From: Pseudomonadota bacterium
GTDB taxonomy: Bacteria > Pseudomonadota > Gammaproteobacteria > Burkholderiales > Burkholderiaceae_C
NCBI GenBank assembly: GCA_020161145.1
Contig: JAIUPQ010000002.1
Span: 248,001 to 312,000 of the forward strand
DNA: 64,000 nucleotides
Direction: 5' to 3'
Shown here: piece after piece, positions 8,492 to 17,139 of the stretch
Position numbering within the stretch: the stretch's first letter is position 1
How the letters are laid out: every line of letters begins with the position of its first letter
Made by a program: the position numbers and the translations under genes
Notes under the pieces: generated by a model
Seen by the model: the letters and a program-made list of their open reading frames with translations, nothing else
Told to the model about the DNA's origin: nothing
Database searches by the model: none

Positions 8492-10834
8492 ATGAAACCT
8501 GCCGCCGCCGCGCTGGCCGGCTCTGCCGACCAGCCCATCCGCATCAGCCTGGCCAACCAGTTGCGCCTGACCCTCAGCGGCGCGCTGTGGCTGGCCTTCA
8601 CGCTGGTGCTGGCCACTTACCACGCGGGTGACCCCGGGTTTTCGACCACCGGCACGGGCGAGCCGGTGCGCAATCTGTTGGGCGCCACCGGCGCCTGGCT
8701 GGCCGACGTGGCGTTGGTGCTGCTGGGCTATTCGGTCTGGTGGCTGGTGGCGGTGGGCCTGCAGCGCTGGCTGCGCATGCTGGCCGGCGCGCTGCGCGGC
8801 GAGGCGCCGGCGCCGCACCGCCGGCCGCGCTGGCAACTGCTGCTGGGCTTGGCACTGTTGCTGGCGGCCAGTTGCGCGCTGGAATGGACGCGCGTCTACG
8901 GCGCCGAGGCGCGGCTGCCCGGCCATGCCGGTGGCGTGCTGGGCTATGTGCTGGGGCCGCCGTCGCAGGCGCTGCTGGGCTTCACCGGCTCGGGCGTGCT
9001 GTGGATTGCGCTGCTGGTGGTGGCCTTGCCGCTGACGTTCGACTTCTCCTGGCTGCGCTGGGCCGACGCGCTGGGCGCCTGGGTGGAGGGCTGGCGCGCC
9101 CACCACGCGCATGAGCGCGAACTGGCCGAAGACCAGCGCCTGGGTGAGCTGGCGCGCAGCGAGCGCGGCCTGCCCAAGCGGCGGGTGGAGCCCAGCGAGT
9201 CGCCGCCGCCCTGGCCTGAGGACGAGCCCGAGGCCGACCTGCTGCCGCCGCTGGCGCACCTGCCCATCGTCATCGAATCGCCGCCGCCCGAGGCGCCGCC
9301 GTCGGCTCGCGTGGCCGCCGAGCGGCAGGCGCCGCTGTTCACCGAGCTGGCCACCAGCCGCCTGCCGCAGGTGGACTTGCTGGACAAGCCCCCGGCGCGC
9401 ACCGAGACGGTCTCGCCCGAATCGCTGGAGATGACCAGCCGCCTGATCGAGAAAAAGCTGGCCGACTTCGGTGTGCAGGTGCGCGTGGTGGCGGCGCAGC
9501 CGGGGCCGGTGATCACCCGCTACGAGATCGAGCCGGCCACTGGCGTCAAGGGCTCGCAGGTGGTCAACCTGGCCAAAGACCTGGCGCGCTCGCTGTCGCT
9601 GGTGTCCATCCGCGTGGTGGAGACCATTCCAGGCAAGAACCTGATGGCGCTGGAGTTGCCCAACGCCAAGCGCCAGACCATCCGCCTGTCGGAAATCCTG
9701 GGCTCCGAGGTCTACAACGCCGCGCCCTCCATGCTGACGCTGGCACTGGGCAAGGACATCGTGGGCCTGCCCGTGGTGGCGGATCTGGCCAAGATGCCGC
9801 ACTGCCTGGTGGCCGGCACCACCGGCGCGGGCAAATCGGTGGGCATCAACGGCATGATCCTCAGCCTGCTGTACAAGGCCGAGGCCAGCGACGTGCGGCT
9901 GATCCTGATCGACCCCAAGATGCTGGAGATGAGCGTCTACGAAGGCATCCAGCACCTGCTGTGCCCGGTGGTCACCGACATGAAGCAGGCCGGCAATGCG
10001 CTGTCGTGGTGCGTGGCCGAGATGGAGCGGCGCTACAAGCTGATGAGCAAGCAGGGCGTGCGCAACCTGGCCGGCTACAACAAGAAGCTTGCCGACGCCA
10101 AGGCGCGCGGCGAGTCCATCCCCAACCCCTTCAGCCTCACGCCCGAGGCGCCCGAGCCGCTGGAGAAACTGCCACACATCGTCATCGTCATCGACGAGTT
10201 GGCCGACCTGATGATGGTGGTGGGCAAGAAGATCGAGGAGCTGATCGCCCGCCTGGCGCAAAAGGCGCGCGCGTCGGGTATCCATCTGGTGCTGGCCACC
10301 CAGCGGCCCAGCGTGGACGTGATCACCGGCCTGATCAAGGCCAACATCCCCACGCGCATCAGCTTCCAGGTCAGCAGCAAGATCGACAGCCGCACCATCC
10401 TCGACCAGATGGGCGCCGAGGCGCTGCTGGGCATGGGCGACATGCTCTACCTGCCCTCGGGCACCGGCCTGCCGGTGCGCGTGCACGGCGCCTTCGTCAG
10501 CGACGACGAGGTGCACCGCGTGGTGCAGGTGCTCAAGGAGCAGGGCGAGCCCAACTACATCGAGGGCATTCTGGAAGGCGGCACGCTGGACGGCGAGGGC
10601 GGCGACGCGGTACTGGGCGGCGAGGGCGGCGGCGAGGCCGACCCCATGTACGACCAGGCCGTGGCCATCGTGCTGCAACACCGCAAGGCCAGCATCTCGC
10701 TGGTGCAGCGCCACCTGCGCATTGGTTACAACCGCGCCGCGCGCCTGCTGGAACAAATGGAGCAATCCGGACTCGTATCCGCCATGAACAGCAACGGCAG
10801 CCGCGACCTGATCGTGCCCAAACGAGAGGAATGA
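8492..10834 (+). CDS. ftsK: DNA translocase FtsK
   Basis: A 780-residue FtsK/SpoIIIE protein that anchors at the division septum and pumps chromosome ends apart, activating XerCD recombination at dif. Several membrane helices lie in residues 25-190. A variable linker follows, then the RecA-like motor with Walker A GTTGAGKS at 442-449 and Walker B-type [13 protein letters not shown]. The C-terminal gamma winged helix is [20 protein letters not shown] onward and recognises KOPS sequences. The ATG at 8492 is chosen because [11 protein letters not shown] leads directly into the membrane region. The stop overlaps the start region of lolA, as in many proteobacteria. Confidence 0.95.
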   Translation: MKPAAAALAGSADQPIRISLANQLRLTLSGALWLAFTLVLATYHAGDPGFSTTGTGEPVRNLLGATGAWLADVALVLLGYSVWWLVAVGLQRWLRMLAGALRGEAPAPHRRPRWQLLLGLALLLAASCALEWTRVYGAEARLPGHAGGVLGYVLGPPSQALLGFTGSGVLWIALLVVALPLTFDFSWLRWADALGAWVEGWRAHHAHERELAEDQRLGELARSERGLPKRRVEPSESPPPWPEDEPEADLLPPLAHLPIVIESPPPEAPPSARVAAERQAPLFTELATSRLPQVDLLDKPPARTETVSPESLEMTSRLIEKKLADFGVQVRVVAAQPGPVITRYEIEPATGVKGSQVVNLAKDLARSLSLVSIRVVETIPGKNLMALELPNAKRQTIRLSEILGSEVYNAAPSMLTLALGKDIVGLPVVADLAKMPHCLVAGTTGAGKSVGINGMILSLLYKAEASDVRLILIDPKMLEMSVYEGIQHLLCPVVTDMKQAGNALSWCVAEMERRYKLMSKQGVRNLAGYNKKLADAKARGESIPNPFSLTPEAPEPLEKLPHIVIVIDELADLMMVVGKKIEELIARLAQKARASGIHLVLATQRPSVDVITGLIKANIPTRISFQVSSKIDSRTILDQMGAEALLGMGDMLYLPSGTGLPVRVHGAFVSDDEVHRVVQVLKEQGEPNYIEGILEGGTLDGEGGDAVLGGEGGGEADPMYDQAVAIVLQHRKASISLVQRHLRIGYNRAARLLEQMEQSGLVSAMNSNGSRDLIVPKREE

Positions 10835-10839
10835 TGACC

Positions 10840-11457
10840 ATGCATCGCAAAGCCCTGTGGGCGGCGCTCGCGCTGACCCTGGCCACACCGCTGGCGCTGG
10901 CCCAGGATGCCGTGAGCCAGTTGCGCGCCTTCGCCCAGGCCAGCAAGGCTGGCGAGGCCCGCTTCACCCAGACCGTGACCTCGCCAGACGGCAAGCGGGT
11001 CAAAACCTCCAGCGGCACCTTTGCCTTCGAGCGCCCGGGCCGCTTCCGCTTCGACTACACCAAGCCCTACCCACAGACCATCGTCTGCGACGGCAAGGAG
11101 TTGTGGTTCCACGACCCCGACCTCAACCAGGTGACGGTGCGCGCCGCCGGCGACGCGCTGGGCAGCACGCCCGCCGCCATCCTGCTGGGCGCGAATCTGG
11201 ACCAGACCTTCACCCTCAAAAGCCTGCCCGACGCCGACGGCCAACGCTGGGCCGAGGCCGTGCCCAAACAGGCCGACGGCCAGGTGCGGCAGATCAAGGT
11301 GGGCTTCAAGGGCGAGCAGATCGCCACCCTCGAATTGGCCGACGCCTTCGGCCAGCGCTCGGTGCTGGTGCTGGAGGGCTACAAGGCCCAGCCCGGCCTG
11401 CCTGCCGGCGCTTTCACGTTCACGCCGCCCAAGGGGGCGGATGTGACGCGGCAGTGA
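10840..11457 (+). CDS. lolA: Outer-membrane lipoprotein carrier LolA
   Basis: A 205-residue periplasmic chaperone that carries lipoproteins from LolCDE to the outer-membrane receptor. A signal peptide with cleavage after LATPLALA is clear, and the mature part has the LolA pattern (GEARFTQTV, SSGTFAFERPGRFRFDYTKP, IVCDGKELWFHDPDLNQVTV). Three in-frame ATGs lie at 10831, 10834 and 10840. The last has the best spacing (nine bases) from the GAGAGGA ribosome binding site. Placement directly after ftsK is the common proteobacterial order. A terminator hairpin follows at 11480. Confidence 0.93.
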   Translation: MHRKALWAALALTLATPLALAQDAVSQLRAFAQASKAGEARFTQTVTSPDGKRVKTSSGTFAFERPGRFRFDYTKPYPQTIVCDGKELWFHDPDLNQVTVRAAGDALGSTPAAILLGANLDQTFTLKSLPDADGQRWAEAVPKQADGQVRQIKVGFKGEQIATLELADAFGQRSVLVLEGYKAQPGLPAGAFTFTPPKGADVTRQ

Positions 11458-11479
11458 ATGGGAGTAGATAGAAACGGAA

Positions 11480-11505
11480 ACAGCCGCCCGCAGGCGGCTG
11501 TCATC
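11480..11505. terminator. Intrinsic terminator between lolA and cheW
   Basis: ACAGCCGCC (11480-11488) pairs perfectly with GGCGGCTGT (11493-11501) around a 4-base loop, with A's on one side and CATCTTT on the other. It lies between convergent genes and probably stops transcription from both. Confidence 0.75.
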
Positions 11506-11521
11506 TTTGGGGGTGCCGCGC

Positions 11522-12046
11522 TCAGTGCAGCATCTGGCTCTCCATCAACCCCATATCCGGCGCCGACATCATCTGCTCGATGTCCAGCAGGATCAGCATC
11601 CGCTCGCCCTCGCCCTGGCCTATGGTGCCCAGGCCGGTGATGCAGCTGGCGTCGATGGCGCCGCTGAAGTCGGGGGCGGGCTTGATCTGGGATGCGCCCA
11701 ACTCCATCACGTCGCTGACCGAGTCCACCACCATGCCCACGGTGCGGCCGGCCACGTTGAGGATGATGACCACCGTAAAGGTGTCGTAGCTGACGTCGGC
11801 CAGATCGAAGCGCAGCCGCATGTCCACGATGGGCACGATGACGCCCCGCAGGTTGACCACACCCTTGATGAAATGGGGGGCGTTGGCGATGCGGGTGGGG
11901 GCTTCGTAGCCGCGGATTTCCTGCACTTTCAGGATGTCGATGCCGTACTCCTCGGCCCCGAGCTTGAACGACAGGTATTCGCGGGCGGCTTGGGACGAGG
12001 CATGGGCTGCAGGCGCGGCTTCGGTGGCAGAGGACACGGCGGTCAT
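11522..12046 (-). CDS. cheW: CheW-type chemotaxis coupling protein
   Basis: A 174-residue protein made almost entirely of one CheW domain: EYLSFKLGAEEYGIDILKVQ, the NLRGVIVPIVDMR core and MVVDSVSDVMEL. CheW links chemoreceptors to the kinase CheA. The gene is isolated here; no cheA, receptor or flagellar gene is in the window. It could therefore serve the main chemotaxis array or an alternative CheA pathway. The first 20 residues are a low-complexity Ala/Ser/Thr leader that is variable in the family. The start at 12046 is 92 bp from the divergent rarA. Confidence 0.9.
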   Translation of the reverse strand: MTAVSSATEAAPAAHASSQAAREYLSFKLGAEEYGIDILKVQEIRGYEAPTRIANAPHFIKGVVNLRGVIVPIVDMRLRFDLADVSYDTFTVVIILNVAGRTVGMVVDSVSDVMELGASQIKPAPDFSGAIDASCITGLGTIGQGEGERMLILLDIEQMMSAPDMGLMESQMLH

Positions 12047-12138
12047 GGGAAGAGCTCCAATTAGGGGGCGTGATGGCGATCAGTGTGGCGTGGCTGTGGG
12101 GGCGCAATGCCCGGAAAAGCGCGGAAAATCGCCGGGTC

Positions 12139-13488
12139 ATGCCGCCTCAGCAAGAAGCCCTGTTCGACGATTCGCCGCAACCCATCGGGGCGGCCGCGCC
12201 GCCATCGGCGGGTGCGCCGCTGGCGGAGCGGTTGCGGCCGCGCACGCTGGACGAGGTCATCGGTCAGGCGCACCTGCTGGGCCCCGGGCAGCCACTGCGG
12301 GTGGCGTTCGAGCAGCGGCGGCCGCACTCCATGATCCTCTGGGGCCCGCCGGGCGTGGGCAAGACCACGCTGGCGCGCATCCTGGCCGGTACGGCGGGGG
12401 CGCAGCTCATCGTGCTGTCGGCCGTGCTGGCGGGGGTCAAAGACATCCGCGAGGCCGTGGAGCAGGCGCAGGCCGCACAGCGCACGGGGCGGCGCACCAT
12501 CGTTTTTGTTGACGAGGTGCACCGCTTCAACAAGGCGCAGCAGGACGCGTTTTTGCCGCATGTGGAGTCGGGCCTGTTCACCTTCATCGGGGCCACCACC
12601 GAGAACCCGTCGTTCGAGGTCAACTCGGCGCTGCTGTCGCGGGCCACGGTGCACGTGCTGGAGGCCCTGGGCGAGGCGGATCTGCTGCGTCTGGTGGCCC
12701 GGGCGCAGGCCGAGCTGGCCGCGCCGCCGCTGACCGCCGAGGCGGCTCAGCAACTGGCCGCCTACGCCGACGGCGACGCGCGCCGGCTGCTCAACGCCTA
12801 TGAAAACCTGGTGGCCCAGGTCGGGGCGGTGGATCAGATCGACGCGGCCGCGCTCAAGCGCGCGCTGGGCGCGCAACTGCGCCGCTATGACAAGGGCGGC
12901 GATGCCTTCTACGACACCATTTCGGCGCTGCACAAATCGGTGCGCGGCTCCGACCCCGATGCCGCGCTCTACTGGCTGGCCCGCATGCTGGATGGCGGGG
13001 CCGATGCCCGCTACATCGCGCGGCGGCTGATCCGCATGGCCAGCGAGGACATCGGCAATGCCGACCCACGGGCGCTGCAGATTGCGCTGGACGCCGCTGC
13101 CACCTACGAGCGCCTGGGCTCGCCCGAGGGCGAGCTCACGCTGGCCCAGGCCACGGTCTACCTGGCGGTGGCGCCCAAGTCCAACGCCGTCTATGTGGCC
13201 TGGAAGCGCGCGCAGGCGCTGGTGGCCCAGCATGGCAGCCAGCCGGTGCCCAAGCATTTGCGCAACGCGCCCACCCGCTTGATGAAGGCGTTGGGCCATG
13301 GCGATGGCTACCGCTATGCGCACGACGAGCCCGATGCGTTTGCGGCCGGCGAGACCTATTTCCCCGACGGCCTCGCGCCGCCGCCGCTCTACGAGCCGGT
13401 GCCGCGCGGGCTGGAGTTGCGCATCGGCGAGAAGCTGGCCGCCCTGCGCGCGACTGCCACAGGCGCCCCGGACGGCGCATCCGGGTAA
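12139..13488 (+). CDS. rarA: Replication-associated recombination protein A (MgsA-type AAA+ ATPase)
   Basis: A 449-residue AAA+ ATPase related to clamp-loader subunits, acting at stalled replication forks. Walker A GPPGVGKTT is at about residues 69-77 and Walker B-like IVFVDEVHRFNKAQQDAFLP follows. The C-terminal MgsA tetramerisation region includes YDTISALHKSVRGSDPDAAL and MASEDIGNADPRAL. The N-terminus PLAERLRPRTLDEVIGQAHL is the family hallmark. The ATG at 12139 is preferred over one at 12070, because the extra 23 residues do not resemble the family. Confidence 0.94.
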   Translation: MPPQQEALFDDSPQPIGAAAPPSAGAPLAERLRPRTLDEVIGQAHLLGPGQPLRVAFEQRRPHSMILWGPPGVGKTTLARILAGTAGAQLIVLSAVLAGVKDIREAVEQAQAAQRTGRRTIVFVDEVHRFNKAQQDAFLPHVESGLFTFIGATTENPSFEVNSALLSRATVHVLEALGEADLLRLVARAQAELAAPPLTAEAAQQLAAYADGDARRLLNAYENLVAQVGAVDQIDAAALKRALGAQLRRYDKGGDAFYDTISALHKSVRGSDPDAALYWLARMLDGGADARYIARRLIRMASEDIGNADPRALQIALDAAATYERLGSPEGELTLAQATVYLAVAPKSNAVYVAWKRAQALVAQHGSQPVPKHLRNAPTRLMKALGHGDGYRYAHDEPDAFAAGETYFPDGLAPPPLYEPVPRGLELRIGEKLAALRATATGAPDGASG

Positions 13489-13537
13489 TCCCAGGGGGGG
13501 TGTTGCGCAAAGCGGCACAGGCCTTGCGTTAACGTGA

Positions 13538-13549
13538 GGGCCTAGGCCC
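13538..13549. promoter_or_regulatory. 12-bp perfect palindrome upstream of livH
   Basis: GGGCCTAGGCCC lies 43 bp upstream of the livH start. Its position fits an operator, but palindromes built from GC-rich hexamers arise often at this base composition, so the call is weak. Confidence 0.3.
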
Positions 13550-13591
13550 AATGTGGCGCCCGGTCAACACCAGAAGTCAAGGAAAACCGCC

Positions 13592-14521
13592 ATGGACATA
13601 TTTGTGCAACAGATCATCAACGGTCTGGTGCTGGGCAGCATGTATGCGCTGGTGGCCTTGGGCTACACCATGGTGTACGGCATCATCAGCCTGATCAACT
13701 TCGCCCACGGCGAGGTCCTGATGGTGGGGGCCATGGTGTCGTGGACGGTGGTCATGGCGCTGCAAGGCACGGGCTGGCCCGGCTGGTTGCTGCTCATCAT
13801 CTCGCTGGTGGTGGCCATCGTCGTGTGCTCGGTGCTCAACTACGCCATCGAGAAGATCGCCTACCGGCCGCTGCGCAAGGCGCCGCGGCTGGCGCCGCTG
13901 ATCACCGCCATGGGCATGAGCCTGCTGCTGCAGACGCTGGCCATGATCATCTGGAAGCCCAACCCCAAGCCCTATCCGCCGCTGCTGCCCACCGAGGTCT
14001 TCCACCTCTGGGAAAACGGGCCGGTCATCACGGTGGTGCAGATCGTCATCCTGGTCAGCACGGTGGTGTTGCTGAGTGCGCTGCTGTGGCTGGTCAACCG
14101 CACCAAACTGGGCCGTGCCATGCGCGCCACGGCCGAGAACCCGTCCGTGGCCAGCCTGATGGGGGTCAAGCCCGACTTCGTCATTTCGGCCACCTTCGTC
14201 ATCGGTGCCACGCTGGCCGCCGTGGCCGGCGTGATGTGGGCGCTGAACTACGGCACGCTGCAACACACCATGGGCTTCGTGCCCGGCCTCAAGGCCTTTA
14301 CGGCGGCCGTGTTTGGCGGCATCGGCAACCTCACCGGCGCCATGGTGGGCGGCGTGCTGCTGGGCCTCATCGAAGCCCTGGGTGCCGGCTACCTGGGCGA
14401 CCTCACGGGCGGCGTGTTCGGCAGTCAGTACGTGGAGATTTTTGCCTTCCTGGTGTTGATCCTGGTGCTCACGCTGCGGCCCTCGGGGCTGATGGGCGAG
14501 CGCGTGGCGGATCGGGCGTAA
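13592..14521 (+). CDS. livH: Branched-chain amino acid ABC transporter permease LivH
   Basis: A 309-residue inner-membrane permease of the LivH family with about eight hydrophobic helices. The N-terminus IINGLVLGSMYALVALGYTM and the segment FGGIGNLTGAMVGGVLLGL are family signatures. It pairs with LivM to form the membrane channel of a high-affinity ABC importer for Leu/Ile/Val or related amino acids and amides. An AAGGAAAACC ribosome binding site precedes the ATG. It is the first gene of livH-livM-livG-livF, with 10 bp to livM. No periplasmic binding protein gene is adjacent, so substrate specificity is open. Confidence 0.93.
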   Translation: MDIFVQQIINGLVLGSMYALVALGYTMVYGIISLINFAHGEVLMVGAMVSWTVVMALQGTGWPGWLLLIISLVVAIVVCSVLNYAIEKIAYRPLRKAPRLAPLITAMGMSLLLQTLAMIIWKPNPKPYPPLLPTEVFHLWENGPVITVVQIVILVSTVVLLSALLWLVNRTKLGRAMRATAENPSVASLMGVKPDFVISATFVIGATLAAVAGVMWALNYGTLQHTMGFVPGLKAFTAAVFGGIGNLTGAMVGGVLLGLIEALGAGYLGDLTGGVFGSQYVEIFAFLVLILVLTLRPSGLMGERVADRA

Positions 14522-14531
14522 GGAGCACACC

Positions 14532-15638
14532 ATGATGCAGATGAGTCAAACGCAGAAGATCGTTCTCTTCCTGTTGGCCGCCCTCGCGCTGATGGCGCTG
14601 CCGCTGTTCATCGGCCAGTTTGGCCAGGGCTGGGTGCGCATCCTGGCCATTGCCCTGCTGTACGTGCTGCTGGCGCTGGGCCTCAATATCGTGGTGGGCT
14701 ATGCCGGCCTGCTCGACCTGGGCTATGTGGCGTTCTACGCGCTGGGTGCCTACATGTTCGCGCTGCTGGCCTCGCCGCACCTGACGGACAACTTCCCGTC
14801 CATCAAGGCAGCCTTCCCCAACGGGTTGCACATGCCGTTCTACGTCATCATTCCGCTGGCCGCCGTGCTGGCGGGGGTGCTGGGCATGTTGCTGGGGGCG
14901 CCCACGCTCAAGCTGCGCGGTGACTACCTGGCCATCGTGACGCTGGGTTTTGGCGAAATCATCCGGGTCTTCATGAACAACCTGGAGTACCCGATCAACA
15001 TCACCAACGGCCCGCGCGGCATCGGCCAGATCGACTCCATCGAGGTGTTCGGCTTCGATCTGGGCAAAAGCCACGAGCTGTTTGGCATGACCATGACGCC
15101 GGTGATCCAGCACTACTACCTCTTCCTGGCGCTGGTGGTGCTGTCGGTCATCATCTCGTCGCGGCTGGCCGACTCGCGCGTGGGCCGCGCCTGGATGGCC
15201 ATCCGTGAGGATGAAATCGCCGCCAAGGCCATGGGCGTCAACACCCGCAACCTCAAGCTGGCCGCCTTCGGCATGGGCGCCACCTTCGGCGGCATCTCGG
15301 GCGCCATGTTCGCCTCGTTCCAGAACTTCGTCTCGCCCGAGTCGTTCACGCTGATGGAGTCCGTGATGATCGTGGCCATGGTGGTGCTGGGGGGCATTGG
15401 CCACATCCCTGGCGTCATCCTGGGTGCGCTGCTGCTGGCCGCGCTGCCCGAGGTGTTGCGTTACGTGGCCGGGCCGCTGCAAGAGGCCACCGGCGGGCGG
15501 CTCGATGCCGCCATCCTGCGCCAGTTGCTGGTGGCGCTGGCCATGATCTCCATCATGCTGCTGCGTCCGCGTGGCCTGTGGCCGGCGCCCGAGCATGGCA
15601 AGGCGGCCCCCAAGGTCGATGCCAAAGCAGCCGCTTGA
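14532..15638 (+). CDS. livM: Branched-chain amino acid ABC transporter permease LivM
   Basis: A 368-residue permease with about ten membrane helices. Characteristic LivM segments are ALGLNIVVGYAGLLDLGYVA, GAPTLKLRGDYLAIVTLGFG and ITNGPRGIG. The cytoplasmic loop SRVGRAWMAIREDEIAAKAM is the conserved contact with the ATPases. An Ala/Lys-rich C-terminal tail follows the last helix. It forms a heterodimer with LivH. The ATG at 14532 has AAGGAGCACACC just upstream. The livG start follows 11 bp after the stop. Confidence 0.93.
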   Translation: MMQMSQTQKIVLFLLAALALMALPLFIGQFGQGWVRILAIALLYVLLALGLNIVVGYAGLLDLGYVAFYALGAYMFALLASPHLTDNFPSIKAAFPNGLHMPFYVIIPLAAVLAGVLGMLLGAPTLKLRGDYLAIVTLGFGEIIRVFMNNLEYPINITNGPRGIGQIDSIEVFGFDLGKSHELFGMTMTPVIQHYYLFLALVVLSVIISSRLADSRVGRAWMAIREDEIAAKAMGVNTRNLKLAAFGMGATFGGISGAMFASFQNFVSPESFTLMESVMIVAMVVLGGIGHIPGVILGALLLAALPEVLRYVAGPLQEATGGRLDAAILRQLLVALAMISIMLLRPRGLWPAPEHGKAAPKVDAKAAA

Positions 15639-15649
15639 AGGGAATCGTC

Positions 15650-16420
15650 ATGAGCGACAACGTACTCAAAGTCCAGGGCGTCTCCAAGCGCTTTGGCGGC
15701 CTGCAAGCCCTGTCGGACGTGGGCATCACCATCAAGGCCGGCCAGGTCTATGGCCTGATCGGCCCCAACGGCGCCGGCAAGACCACCTTCTTCAACGTGC
15801 TGACGGGCCTGTACACGCCCGACGGCGGCACCTTTGAGCTGGGCGGTGCGCCCTACACACCGCAGGCGGTGCACCAGGTGGCGCGCGCCGGCATTGCGCG
15901 CACCTTCCAGAACATCCGCCTCTTTCCGGAGATGACGGCGCTGGAGAACGTCATGGTGGGCCGCCACGTGCGCACCCACTCGGGCATTCTGGGTGCCATC
16001 TTCCGCACCCCCGGCTTCAAGGCCGAGGAAGCCGCCATCCGCGCGCGGGCGCAGGAGCTGCTGGAATACGTGGGCATTGCCGAGTACGCGCCCACCCGCG
16101 CGCGCACCCTGTCGTACGGTGACCAGCGCCGGCTGGAGATTGCCCGCGCGCTGGCCACCGACCCCAAGCTGATTGCGCTGGATGAGCCCGCTGCCGGCAT
16201 GAACGCCACCGAGAAGGTGGTGCTGCGTGAGCTGATCGACCGCATCCGCAAGGATGGCCGCACCATCCTCCTCATCGAGCACGACGTCAAACTGGTCATG
16301 GGCTTGTGCGACCGTGTCAGCGTGCTCGACTACGGCAAGCAGATTGCCGAGGGCACGCCCGCCGAAGTTCAGCGCGACGAGCGCGTCATCGAAGCCTATC
16401 TGGGAGCCCACCACGCATGA
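15650..16420 (+). CDS. livG: Branched-chain amino acid ABC transporter ATP-binding protein LivG
   Basis: A 256-residue ABC ATPase. Walker A GPNGAGKTT is at residues 38-46, the ABC signature is LSYGDQRRLEIARAL, Walker B is KLIALDEPAAGMN, and the switch His is in LLIEHDVKLVMG. GAGKTTFFNVLTGLY and the NIRLFPEMTALENVMVG stretch are typical of LivG. It pairs with LivF on the cytoplasmic face of LivHM. The ATG at 15650 has GAAGGGAATC upstream; an earlier in-frame start would lie within livM. Its stop overlaps the livF start (ATGA). Confidence 0.95.
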   Translation: MSDNVLKVQGVSKRFGGLQALSDVGITIKAGQVYGLIGPNGAGKTTFFNVLTGLYTPDGGTFELGGAPYTPQAVHQVARAGIARTFQNIRLFPEMTALENVMVGRHVRTHSGILGAIFRTPGFKAEEAAIRARAQELLEYVGIAEYAPTRARTLSYGDQRRLEIARALATDPKLIALDEPAAGMNATEKVVLRELIDRIRKDGRTILLIEHDVKLVMGLCDRVSVLDYGKQIAEGTPAEVQRDERVIEAYLGAHHA

Positions 16421-17139
16421 GCACCGCAGCCCCCACCCTGCTCAAAGTCTCCAACCTCAAAGTGGCTTACGGCGGCATCCAGGCCGTCAAAGGCGTCAGC
16501 TTCGATGTGCACCAGGGCGAACTCGTCAGCCTCATCGGCGCCAACGGCGCCGGCAAGACCACCACGCTCAAGGCCGTCACCGGCCTGCAGCCCGTGGCAG
16601 CAGGCGACGTCGAATACCTGGGCAAGTCCATCAAAGGCCAGGGCCCCTGGGATCTGGCACGCCAGGGCCTGGTGATGATTCCCGAAGGGCGTGGCACCTT
16701 CACCCGCATGACCATCGTCGAAAACCTGCAGATGGGCGCCTACACCCGCGAGGACGATGAAATCGAAGCCGACATCGACATGGTCTTCGGCATCTTTCCG
16801 CGCCTCAAGGAGCGGGCCCAGCAACTGGCCGGCACCATGTCGGGCGGTGAGCAGCAGATGCTGGCCATGGGCCGCGCGCTGATGGCCCGTCCCAAGGTGT
16901 TGCTGCTGGACGAGCCCTCCATGGGCTTGTCGCCCATCATGGTCGACAAGATCTTCGAGGTGGTGCATACCATCCACAAGCAGGGCGTGACCATGCTGCT
17001 GGTGGAGCAAAACGCCAGCCGCGCACTGGAGCTGGCCAATCGGGGCTATGTGATGGACTCGGGCGAGGTCACCATGAGCGGCGAGGCCAAGGCCTTGCTG
17101 GCCGACCCCAAGGTGCGCGCCGCCTACCTGGGCGAATGA
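16417..17139 (+). CDS. livF: Branched-chain amino acid ABC transporter ATP-binding protein LivF
   Basis: A 240-residue ABC ATPase with Walker A GANGAGKTT at 41-49, signature MSGGEQQMLAMGRALM, Walker B VLLLDEPSMGLSP and MLLVEQNASRALELANRGYV. IPEGRGTFTRMTIVENLQMG is diagnostic of LivF. Translation is coupled to livG by a 4-nt overlap. The stop in turn overlaps the start of the PhoX-like gene, so that gene is probably part of the same transcript. Confidence 0.95.
   Translation: MSTAAPTLLKVSNLKVAYGGIQAVKGVSFDVHQGELVSLIGANGAGKTTTLKAVTGLQPVAAGDVEYLGKSIKGQGPWDLARQGLVMIPEGRGTFTRMTIVENLQMGAYTREDDEIEADIDMVFGIFPRLKERAQQLAGTMSGGEQQMLAMGRALMARPKVLLLDEPSMGLSPIMVDKIFEVVHTIHKQGVTMLLVEQNASRALELANRGYVMDSGEVTMSGEAKALLADPKVRAAYLGE

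Noticed and set aside
8396-10888. Minus-strand open frame of about 830 codons opposite ftsK
   Set aside because: It is an antisense shadow of ftsK; stop codons are rare in this frame because of GC-rich codon usage.
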